From NCBI GenBank assembly GCA_002392655.1, contig DGHK01000036.1, positions 15,421 through 79,420 of the forward strand: 64,000 nucleotides of DNA. The letters are read 5' to 3'. Position numbers and translations under genes: made by a program. This DNA is from Lachnospiraceae bacterium UBA3850. Its GTDB lineage: Bacteria; Bacillota; Clostridia; Lachnospirales; Lachnospiraceae. The notes under the pieces were generated by a model, which ran no database searches, had not been told where the DNA came from, and saw nothing but the letters and a program-made list of their open reading frames with translations. Of this stretch, positions 8,726 through 15,543 are shown piece by piece; positions within the stretch are counted from its first letter, which is position 1, and each line of letters begins with the position of its first letter.

Positions 8726-8931
8726 TATTCATCCTCGCCTTTACCAAGTGTGAAATATAAAATAGGTCCGATAAATTCCATTCCGATTATTGTAACTATT
8801 ACCCACAGTGCACGGTTTCCTCTCTTATAATTAGGGTGCTTGAAGATATGCACCAGCGTAACTATTAAAAGTATGATTTCTGCTATAGCAAGCGGAATAA
8901 TAAACGGCAGCCACTCTCTGATTGTATCCAT
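8725..8931 (-). CDS. Small membrane protein with PLDc_N domain, YxlE-like
   Basis: A 68-residue protein with two membrane helices: WLPFIIPLAIAEIILLIVTL, then a basic loop (HPNYKRGNRALW) and a second helix ending GPILYFTLGKGEDE. This is the phospholipase D nuclease N-terminal (PLDc_N) fold seen in YxlE. The start is ATG 8931 with a perfect AGGAGG seven bases upstream, not the in-frame ATG at 8955, which overlaps the promoter-proximal leader. First gene of the operon. In Bacillus the Yxl proteins antagonise a sigma factor; no sigma factor gene is seen here. Confidence 0.85.
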   Translation of the reverse strand: MDTIREWLPFIIPLAIAEIILLIVTLVHIFKHPNYKRGNRALWVIVTIIGMEFIGPILYFTLGKGEDE

Positions 8932-8960
8932 AATAAAACCTCCTGAAAAATACATTTAGC

Positions 8961-8996
8961 ATTTAGATAAATTTCTAATTTGAAATTCATCTAAAT
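8961..8996 (-). promoter_or_regulatory. Operator-like inverted repeat downstream of the operon promoter
   Basis: Two 14-base arms, ATTTAGATAAATTT and AAATTCATCTAAAT, match in 13 of 14 positions around an 8-base spacer. The repeat begins two bases past the -10 box of the 8999-9027 promoter, so it covers the transcription start. The SdpR-like repressor encoded in this operon is the likely ligand (inference). Confidence 0.75.
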
Positions 8997-8998
8997 AG

Positions 8999-9027
8999 AA
9001 TATACTCTCAGGAGGAATCTTTGTCAA
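8999..9027 (-). promoter_or_regulatory. Sigma-A promoter of the yxlEFG-sdpRI-RR-HK-like operon
   Basis: On the minus strand TTGACA, 17 bases, TATATT: a near-consensus promoter whose start would lie about 60 bases before the ATG at 8931. A related palindrome (TTAGAAATTTTTCTAA, near 9034-9049) lies upstream of the -35. Confidence 0.88.
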
Positions 9028-9097
9028 GAACTATTTAGAAATTTTTCTAATTACTCTTTCAAATAGATAAATACTTTAATAAAATATAAAAGTATTT

Positions 9098-9133
9098 TAT
9101 AATATTCTGAGGTAACATAGCTATAACTGTTAC
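9098..9133 (+). promoter_or_regulatory. -10 box and palindromic operator of the TetR gene
   Basis: TATAAT at 9098-9103 (weak -35 TTTAAT 17 bases upstream) is followed by GTAACA ... TGTTAC (9112-9133, perfect 6-base arms around an inner TAGCTA). The site lies between promoter and ribosome binding site, as expected for an autoregulated TetR repressor. Confidence 0.6.
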
Positions 9134-9146
9134 GAGGGGGACCATT

Positions 9147-9725
9147 ATGAACGAATTGGATGAGAGATACAGCACAGTAGAAGATGCGATTTTCGATGCA
9201 TTCTTTCTGCTTTTAAAGGATAAGGATCTGGAGAAAATCACAGTATCAGATGTGATCAAAAAGGCCGGTATCGTAAGGAGTACATTTTATAATCATTATG
9301 AAAATATCCCCGCACTGCTTGAAGCAGCCGAGGATAAAACCATTCATGATATATTTCGTATGATGGAAAGCTTCCATCCGAAGAATGACCACGATATGTG
9401 TCATTCTTATTATCTTGCTATCTGTAACTACACTAAGAAGAACCTGTTTCTGGCAAATCTTCTTGAATCTCCAAGAGGTGATTCCTTCTTTGAAAAAGCC
9501 TTAACTATGTTCCATAAATACGTTACAGAAATCACTTCTACTACTATATCGGGGCCGAAGGCTCGCACGGAGTTTTCCTATTACATTGCAAGCTCCATCG
9601 GAAGTACGATCGGTGTTCTGCACAAATGGACTGCAGAGAATTTTGAAACTCCTGCCGAGGAAATCGCTGATATCCTGTCGAAGATATTTCTCTCCGGAAT
9701 CCTTCCGAATTTATCTGGTGACTGA
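9147..9725 (+). CDS. TetR/AcrR-family transcriptional regulator
   Basis: A 192-residue protein with an N-terminal TetR helix-turn-helix (ITVSDVIKKAGIVRSTFYNHYENIPALL, residues about 32-59) and an all-helical ligand-binding domain. GAGGGGG lies just before ATG 9147. It is divergent from the yxlE-like operon and convergent with the AMP-ligase gene, so its target could be either; the palindrome in its own leader points to autoregulation. The C-terminal domain resembles TetR proteins that control exporters (family-level statement only). Confidence 0.88.
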   Translation: MNELDERYSTVEDAIFDAFFLLLKDKDLEKITVSDVIKKAGIVRSTFYNHYENIPALLEAAEDKTIHDIFRMMESFHPKNDHDMCHSYYLAICNYTKKNLFLANLLESPRGDSFFEKALTMFHKYVTEITSTTISGPKARTEFSYYIASSIGSTIGVLHKWTAENFETPAEEIADILSKIFLSGILPNLSGD

Positions 9726-9766
9726 TACTGTGTCTTAATCAGCTCTAAGCTGAAGTATCGTATATA

Positions 9767-11293
9767 TCAGTCTATCTCAGCGTCAGCTCTCACGATCTTA
9801 CGTGTTGCATTTCTGTGGAAAGGATTCTTACGTACGATCAGTGATACGATCTGCCTGTATGTAGGCTGGTTCTTGTTATATTCCTTGAGAATCTCCTCTA
9901 GTGCTGCTTTTACCTGCTCCTCATTCATTCCGGTTGCTTCAACCACATCATGATCAGGATAGATACGAGCTGCAAGACCGTTATCCTCTCCTGTTACGAT
10001 AACCTCACCGACAAGCGGAGCGATTCCAAGCTTATTCTCTATCTCTTCAGGAGATATATTTTCTCCGTTTGAAAGAATGATCAGATTCTTTACACGGCCG
10101 TTTATGAAAAGGAAGCCATCCTCATCTATATAACCCTTATCACCTGTATGAAGCCATCCATCCTTAAGTGTCTCTGCAGTTTCCTCAGGCATCTTGTAGT
10201 AGCCCTTCATAACACTGCTGCCCTTTACAAGTATCTCACCTGTCTCATCAATCTTGACCTCTGCATTTTTAATTGGTTTTCCGATTGAACCAGTCTTGTG
10301 ATCACTTGGCATATTATTACTGATAACCGGAGAGCATTCTGACATACCATATCCTTCATAAATTGATACGCCGTATGCTTCAAGCTTCTCTATATAAAAC
10401 GGATCGAGGTGAGCTCCACCCGTGAAGATTGTTTTAAGATTTCCACCAAATACATTTGCTCCTACAACTGATGCCGGAATAGAAGGATCAGCAACCGACA
10501 GTCTCTTATAGATTGTCTCTATCATAAGCGGAACCATAAGCATGATGTCAGGCTTGAAGATACTCATATTTCTGACCATGTGCATAAATGAATCGTTGAT
10601 ACATACTGTAGCACCAAGAGAAAATCCCTTCAGCCAGTCCATAACAAGACAAAATGCATGATGTACAGGAAGCACACTCATAACAACCGCTCCAGGTTCA
10701 TTCTCAAAAGGAACATTTTCAACATTATTTGAGAGGTTCCTCTGTGTGAGCATAACACCCTTGCTCTTTCCTGTAGTTCCTGAAGTATAGATGATAGTTG
10801 CTATATCTTCTGAAGTTGAAGAGCTGAGCTCTGCATCATCTGAAGCCGAGCTTTTAAGGTCAGCTACAGTTTCTATATCATCATCTGCCGCCTCCTGAAG
10901 AAGCCAGATGTTCTTGATCTTCAGACAGTTTGCCTCTATACCCGCCACCATGGCTTTAAGCTTCGGGCTGATAAAAAGTGCTTCTGAGTCCGAACGCTGC
11001 AGAAGGTCCAGCAGATCCTCAGCAGGAAGTCCTGCATCAAGAGGAACAGCTACATTATCTCCTGTAGTGATTGCAAGATAAGCGCCTATCCATTCTATCG
11101 AAGCAGTACCGATCATAGCTATATGAGCTCCATGATACCCCTTTGTTGAAAGACCCTTTCTGATTCCATATATGTCATCGCCAAGATCCTTATAGCTACG
11201 CTCAGCTACATCCTTTTTTACCAGCCAGCGCACTGCCGGGCTCTCAGCGTAGTTTTTTAATGCTTCTTCCCATAATTCTCCAATAGTGTTCAT
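9767..11293 (-). CDS. AMP-dependent acyl-CoA/acyl-ACP synthetase family ligase
   Basis: A 508-residue adenylate-forming enzyme: phosphate loop TIIYTSGTTGKSKGVMLT (about residues 167-184), YGMSECSPVISNNM, then HTGDKGYIDEDGFLFINGRVK and the C-terminal catalytic Lys in ATRKIVRAD. It should activate a carboxylic acid (fatty or amino acid) as the acyl-adenylate and load it on the adjacent carrier protein. It begins four bases after the ACP stop with its own GGAGG site. Because ligase, ACP and a condensation-like acyltransferase are consecutive, they probably form a dedicated acyl-transfer pathway. A role like DltA is possible, but no DltB-type MBOAT is present. Confidence 0.85.
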   Translation of the reverse strand: MNTIGELWEEALKNYAESPAVRWLVKKDVAERSYKDLGDDIYGIRKGLSTKGYHGAHIAMIGTASIEWIGAYLAITTGDNVAVPLDAGLPAEDLLDLLQRSDSEALFISPKLKAMVAGIEANCLKIKNIWLLQEAADDDIETVADLKSSASDDAELSSSTSEDIATIIYTSGTTGKSKGVMLTQRNLSNNVENVPFENEPGAVVMSVLPVHHAFCLVMDWLKGFSLGATVCINDSFMHMVRNMSIFKPDIMLMVPLMIETIYKRLSVADPSIPASVVGANVFGGNLKTIFTGGAHLDPFYIEKLEAYGVSIYEGYGMSECSPVISNNMPSDHKTGSIGKPIKNAEVKIDETGEILVKGSSVMKGYYKMPEETAETLKDGWLHTGDKGYIDEDGFLFINGRVKNLIILSNGENISPEEIENKLGIAPLVGEVIVTGEDNGLAARIYPDHDVVEATGMNEEQVKAALEEILKEYNKNQPTYRQIVSLIVRKNPFHRNATRKIVRADAEID

Positions 11294-11297
11294 CCTA

Positions 11298-11534
11298 CTA
11301 CTCCTCCATAAGCTTATCCATCATCTTGATTGCATCGCCTATAGTTGTTACCTCAAGAGCCTTATCCTGATCAAGTTCAACGTCATATGTATCTTCAAGC
11401 TCTCCGAGGAAGGACATAAATCCAAGGGATGTAAATCCCAGATCCTCACGGAAACGCATATCATCTGTCATATCCTCTGCAGGAACCTCACAATACTGTG
11501 CTACAAGCTTCTTAAAATCCATTACATTACTCAT
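11298..11534 (-). CDS. Acyl/peptidyl carrier protein
   Basis: A 78-residue acidic protein with the phosphopantetheine site in DLGFTSLGFMSF (Ser36; T-S-L replaces the usual D-S-L). Length and helix pattern are normal for stand-alone carriers. GGAGAG precedes ATG 11534. It lies between the condensation-like gene (69 bases upstream) and the ligase (4 bases downstream), so it is their likely shared carrier rather than the fatty-acid-synthase ACP. Confidence 0.87.
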   Translation of the reverse strand: MSNVMDFKKLVAQYCEVPAEDMTDDMRFREDLGFTSLGFMSFLGELEDTYDVELDQDKALEVTTIGDAIKMMDKLMEE

Positions 11535-11602
11535 TTTTCTCTCTCCTTATTATATAAATATCTTTGTTTCCCTAATCAATGTGTATCTTATATATTATCT
11601 GA

Positions 11603-12988
11603 CTATACCTGAGCCATGATCTCACCAATGGTCATATCCGGCTCTGCGATTCCCTTAAACAGGATACGCATCATATAGTAGTAAAGCAATTCCATATCCT
11701 TCTCAGTCAAGCACGCTGTCTGATAATGGAATGAGAAGTTGGTTCCACCGTTTTCTGTATGTGAAACCGTCAGGTACATCTTCTTTGTTGCTGCACCGTT
11801 TGCAAACCATTTGGAGTGCATCTGCATCTCCTTCAGGAACGGATTGTCCACACGAACCGGCATAGGCTGATATGTCAGATAGCAGCTCTCATAGGTTGTA
11901 TCATCCGGTGTGTTGTATCTCTTCTTCATCTCTTCCATGATGAGTGCAGGATCATAATTACTATGCATGTATATACGGTTCTGAACATTCTGTATTTCAT
12001 ATGCTGCTGACAGGAAATCAGTATCAGGACTTATTACTGTACGGCATGGGAACATGATCGTTCTACTTCCTCCCGATGTCCATTCCTTATGTGTGGAACG
12101 TCTTGATATGAAGTTCTGTATCGTGATATCCTCCTGACCATTATTTACCTTGGATAGGTAAGTACGTATTCCCAGAAGAAGCAGATTTGTCATAGACAGC
12201 TGATGATTCATGCAGAAATGTGCGAGCCACTTTGTAGGTTCCGGCTCAAGCACATAATCCTTAACTGCAACGAACAGATTTTTACGTTCTATATCAGCTG
12301 CGCGAAGCTTCTTATTCTTATGCTTTTTTCTCGCAGCTTCGAGTACTGATGGTCCCTGTATATCAGAGTAAAGAGGCTCACCGAGCTCATCCAGCTGATC
12401 ATCCCAGAACTTCTTATCCTTTGCAAAACGCTTCTCGCTGTTTGCTTTCTTCAAGTCAGACTCAAGCACTTCCTCGAAGTCTGCCAGATCCTGTGGATAG
12501 TCAGTTCCAAATCTGTAGTGTGTATAAAGCTGCATCAGATCATTTACCATGACTACAAGTCCGCAGGAATCTATAAGTCTGTGATCCATATGAATGAAGA
12601 AACCATTATATCCATCAGGAAGTTTCATCATATATATCTCACACATCGGTATGTCATCACCATCAAGTGTTTGATATGCCCACTGCTGCATCAGATCATC
12701 TGCTTCAGCAAGTGTCATTCCCGTAAGATCCTTAATCGGAATATCTCTTGTATCCTTATCTACTATATACTGTTTTATCTCGCCCTTCTTATCAGGCTTT
12801 GTAAAACGGAGCCTGAGGCATCCGTATCTCTCTATCTCAAGCTGTATACATTTCTTCAGAAGTCCGAAGTCCAACTCGGCTTTCAGTGAAGCTATGATGC
12901 TGACCCCTGAGACCTGCTGAGTTTTGTATTCTTTTATCCAGCGATAATGCATATTCTGTGCTGCTGTCAGCGGGTATTCTTTTCTCAT
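11603..12988 (-). CDS. Condensation-domain (CoA/ACP-dependent acyltransferase fold) protein
   Basis: A stand-alone 461-residue condensation-like protein starting at ATG 12988 with GAAGGAGAG upstream (a longer frame to 13084 lacks a ribosome site). It opens with the family's typical YPLTAAQNMHYRW. The HHxxxDG active-site motif is present in altered form as D135-H136-RLI-D140-S141: the second, catalytic His and the Asp are kept, while the first His is Asp and Gly is Ser. C-terminal bridge and latch elements (NGGTNFSFHYQ) are visible. It probably transfers an acyl group from the neighbouring ACP to an unknown acceptor. Alternative: a PapA/wax-ester-synthase-like O-acyltransferase. Confidence 0.78.
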   Translation of the reverse strand: MRKEYPLTAAQNMHYRWIKEYKTQQVSGVSIIASLKAELDFGLLKKCIQLEIERYGCLRLRFTKPDKKGEIKQYIVDKDTRDIPIKDLTGMTLAEADDLMQQWAYQTLDGDDIPMCEIYMMKLPDGYNGFFIHMDHRLIDSCGLVVMVNDLMQLYTHYRFGTDYPQDLADFEEVLESDLKKANSEKRFAKDKKFWDDQLDELGEPLYSDIQGPSVLEAARKKHKNKKLRAADIERKNLFVAVKDYVLEPEPTKWLAHFCMNHQLSMTNLLLLGIRTYLSKVNNGQEDITIQNFISRRSTHKEWTSGGSRTIMFPCRTVISPDTDFLSAAYEIQNVQNRIYMHSNYDPALIMEEMKKRYNTPDDTTYESCYLTYQPMPVRVDNPFLKEMQMHSKWFANGAATKKMYLTVSHTENGGTNFSFHYQTACLTEKDMELLYYYMMRILFKGIAEPDMTIGEIMAQV

Positions 12989-13109
12989 AAATAACTCTCC
13001 TTCTTTAATCACATTTTCTGCGCCGAGAGAGAATCTATCACATAAATAAAAAAAATACCATACCCCTTTGGACTTAATGAACAACTAAGTGAAATTTGAC
13101 CGACACATA

Positions 13110-13138
13110 TCGAACACTAAACTAAACTTTGTTCGATA
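13110..13138. promoter_or_regulatory. Inverted repeat upstream of the condensation/ACP/ligase operon
   Basis: Perfect 8-base arms ATCGAACA and TGTTCGAT separated by 13 bases, about 120 bases upstream of ATG 12988. It could be a regulator site for the trio. A weak promoter (TTGTTC-16-TATGGT on the minus strand) lies downstream of it. Confidence 0.5.
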
Positions 13139-13172
13139 AAAAGAAAAATCGCCGGGATTATACCGACGATTT
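13137..13172 (-). terminator. Terminator of the hydrolase gene
   Basis: On the minus strand AAATCGTCGG, a seven-base loop and CCGGCGATTT (one wobble), followed by TTTTTCTTTTT. The stem contains the hydrolase stop codon, so that gene is separate from the downstream trio. Confidence 0.8.
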
Positions 13173-14192
13173 ATCATGCTTTTCGAAAAATCCGAAGACC
13201 TTTTCCTTATATAATTCAGGCTGTTCATAAGAGCAGCACAGATGTCTCGCTTCCGGGATGAGAACCAGTTCCTTCTCAGCTGTACACAGAACATAGTTTC
13301 GTAGTGTGCTCTCCGGAGTTACATATGTATCATCTTCACCATGGAAGAATAGAACAGGAATCTTGTTCTTCTTTAATGCTTTCGTTGTATCTGCCTGTCT
13401 CATTGAAAACTTTCCGAATAATCTACAGAACATATTCACTCTGAAAAGAAGAAGTTCTATGCCGTGCAGATGAAACCATACAGCGGCTATATCACGAAGC
13501 TGATCCTTCATTGAGTGTATACCACAGTCAGCTATAATTCCTTTTACAGTATGAGGAAGCTTACGTCCGGCTGACATAAGAACCGTTCCCGCCCCCATAG
13601 ACTGGCCATACAGATAAACAGGCAGCCCATTCGGATTCTCCCATTCAAGTCTCTGAAGCCAGTCGATAACATCATACTGTTCCTTAGCTCCAAAGGTTAT
13701 ATACTTTCCTTCACTCTCTCCACAGCATCTTTGATCGATAAAGAGCATACTGCAACCAGCTTCTCTAAGCTCCTTCGCTATATGGGCAACACTTCCGAAC
13801 CTTGTTCCTCGATAACCATGTACAAGAACAACAAACCGTTTCGGATTCTCTACCGGATAATATGAAGCATGAAGCCTTAAGCCATCTCTGCTTCTTATAT
13901 ACCAGTCTTCCATAGGTTGCTTCTCACACCACTCCCTGCAGCTCTCATACTCTTCCAGATGCTTATACTTTGGATGATTTACCTTCGTATGGTTAAGTGC
14001 AAACCACTTTGCATCTGATTCTTTGGGGACTTCCTTTTTTGAATCTTCTTTTTTCTTCTTATCAGTTTTCTTCCCGCCACCATATGTAATAAAATGGAAA
14101 AACGGCCATCCTGTTACAAAAAATACACCTGAGATGATAGATGTAAAAGCTGATAATTTGATGATTCTTCTGGCATTAATTTTCTTTTTCAT
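13158..14192 (-). CDS. Membrane-anchored alpha/beta hydrolase
   Basis: A 344-residue protein with an N-terminal hydrophobic helix (about 12-35), a Lys-rich linker and an alpha/beta-hydrolase domain. Oxyanion region LVHGYRGTR, FIDQRCCGESEG, nucleophile elbow GQSMGAG, Asp in FFHGEDDTYV and His in PEARHLCC complete the triad. It resembles YqkD-type serine hydrolases. It lies upstream of, and in the same direction as, the condensation/ACP/ligase genes but has its own terminator. A link as esterase or thioesterase of the same lipid pathway is only positional inference. Confidence 0.85.
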   Translation of the reverse strand: MKKKINARRIIKLSAFTSIISGVFFVTGWPFFHFITYGGGKKTDKKKKEDSKKEVPKESDAKWFALNHTKVNHPKYKHLEEYESCREWCEKQPMEDWYIRSRDGLRLHASYYPVENPKRFVVLVHGYRGTRFGSVAHIAKELREAGCSMLFIDQRCCGESEGKYITFGAKEQYDVIDWLQRLEWENPNGLPVYLYGQSMGAGTVLMSAGRKLPHTVKGIIADCGIHSMKDQLRDIAAVWFHLHGIELLLFRVNMFCRLFGKFSMRQADTTKALKKNKIPVLFFHGEDDTYVTPESTLRNYVLCTAEKELVLIPEARHLCCSYEQPELYKEKVFGFFEKHDKSSV

Positions 14193-14329
14193 AATTCACA
14201 TTTCTCTTCTTAAAAAACAGAATCAATAAAACACAAAACCAATATAACATATTTGAGTTTGGAATGCCACGTTGACCGCTTCCAGGCTACGTTGTATAAT
14301 CGATTCACAAAATAAAGGAGGTATTAATC

Positions 14330-14671
14330 ATGCCATTTATTGATTCAAAAATATCAGTTAAAGTAAGCGATAAGAAAAAAGAAATCATAAAAGCGAAGCT
14401 TGGCGAGGCCGCTTCTATCATTGGTAAACCGGAGAGATTTGTAATGATCGGATTCGATGACGATTACACACTTTACTTCGGCGGAAACAAGATGGAAAAA
14501 GCTGTCTATGTTTCAGTTGATGTTCTCGGTTCATCGAACTCTCCACAAACTGAAGCAATGACAGCTAAGATATGCGAGATATATGAAGCAGAGCTTGGAA
14601 TCCCTGCTTCAAATATATATGTAGAATACAGATCCACCACCGACTGGGGATGGAACGGTCGTAATTTCTAG
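14330..14671 (+). CDS. MIF-like tautomerase family protein
   Basis: A 113-residue protein starting MPFIDSK, so Pro becomes the catalytic N-terminus after Met removal. The pattern FVMIGFDDDYTLYFGGNKMEKAVYVSVDVLG and the IYVEYRSTTDWGWNG end match bacterial macrophage-migration-inhibitory-factor/phenylpyruvate tautomerase homologues, at the usual length of about 115. AAAGGAGG precedes ATG 14330. Single-gene unit convergent with the ABC ATPase at 14685. Physiological substrate unknown. Confidence 0.87.
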   Translation: MPFIDSKISVKVSDKKKEIIKAKLGEAASIIGKPERFVMIGFDDDYTLYFGGNKMEKAVYVSVDVLGSSNSPQTEAMTAKICEIYEAELGIPASNIYVEYRSTTDWGWNGRNF

Positions 14672-14684
14672 GGCACAGGTATAT

Positions 14685-15443
14685 CTACCAGCCTAGATCC
14701 ATAAGCCAGTTATTCAGAGCCCTTTCTCTTTCCTTGGTATTCTTAGTTGGATCGTTTATGAATTCACCTTCGATATTACCATCGATTATATAAAGGACTC
14801 TGGAACATTTGGCTGCAACCTTCGAGTCATGAGTAACCATCATAATAGTGGTTCCTTCCTTATTGATTCTGGTCAGCTCTTCCATAACCTCGTCGGAGTT
14901 TGCTCTGTTAAGCGCTCCTGTAGGCTCGTCTGCAAAAACAACCGAAGGCTTATTGATAAGGCTTCTGCAGATACATGCTCTCTGAAGCTGTCCGCCGGAC
15001 ACCTCATTTATATCATTATCAGCTGCCTCAATGATACCAAGCTTTCTCATCAAATCCTCTCCAAACTGAGTTACTTCCTTACGAGATCTCTTCAGCTTTT
15101 TGCTCTGAAGTCCCGGAAGAAGGATATTGTCGAGAATAGTGAGATTCTTCATCATAAACATCTGCTGGAAGATAAAGCCCATCTCATCAAGTCTCACATC
15201 TGAGAGCTCATTCTTCTTCATCTTAGTTATATCCTTATTCTTAAAAAGAACTGTTCCACTCGTTGCCTTGTCCATACCGGATACACTGTAAAGCAGTGTT
15301 GACTTTCCGGATGCTGAAGGCCCCATAATTGCAACCATCTCGCCCTCCTCAACCTTAAAGCTAACATTCCTAAGCACATTATTCTGTCTCTTATCTGTAA
15401 CATATGTTTTGCATAAATCCTTAACCTCTAAAACTACTGACAT
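14685..15443 (-). CDS. ABC transporter ATPase, MacB/LolD type
   Basis: A 252-residue ATPase: Walker A GPSASGKST, Q-loop MGFIFQQMFMM, signature VSGGQLQRACI, Walker B VVFADEPTGALNR, H-loop MMVTHDSKVAA. This is the subfamily that drives FtsX-type permeases. It lies 100 bases downstream of the 816-residue permease, with a repeat element between them. Likely role: export of, or resistance to, peptides or removal of lipoprotein-like substrates from the membrane (family knowledge). Confidence 0.9.
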   Translation of the reverse strand: MSVVLEVKDLCKTYVTDKRQNNVLRNVSFKVEEGEMVAIMGPSASGKSTLLYSVSGMDKATSGTVLFKNKDITKMKKNELSDVRLDEMGFIFQQMFMMKNLTILDNILLPGLQSKKLKRSRKEVTQFGEDLMRKLGIIEAADNDINEVSGGQLQRACICRSLINKPSVVFADEPTGALNRANSDEVMEELTRINKEGTTIMMVTHDSKVAAKCSRVLYIIDGNIEGEFINDPTKNTKERERALNNWLMDLGW

Positions 15444-15465
15444 GATTATTCTCCCTTCTTATTTT

Positions 15466-15529
15466 AGGTACACGGTACCTTTCCCGTTTTGGTACACGGT
15501 ACCTTTTTGCAAAAAGGTGCCAGGTACCA
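15466..15529. repeat. Compound GGTACACGGTACC repeat with hairpin
   Basis: Two direct copies of GGTACACGGTACCTTT (15467 and 15491) are followed by an inverted partial copy. The second copy forms a hairpin with it: GGTACCTTTTT, GC, AAAAAGGTGCC. It lies between the permease and its ATPase. It looks like an interspersed palindromic repeat rather than a conventional operator, and may act as an mRNA stem between the two genes. Confidence 0.65.
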
Positions 15530-15543
15530 AGTTATGTAAACTA

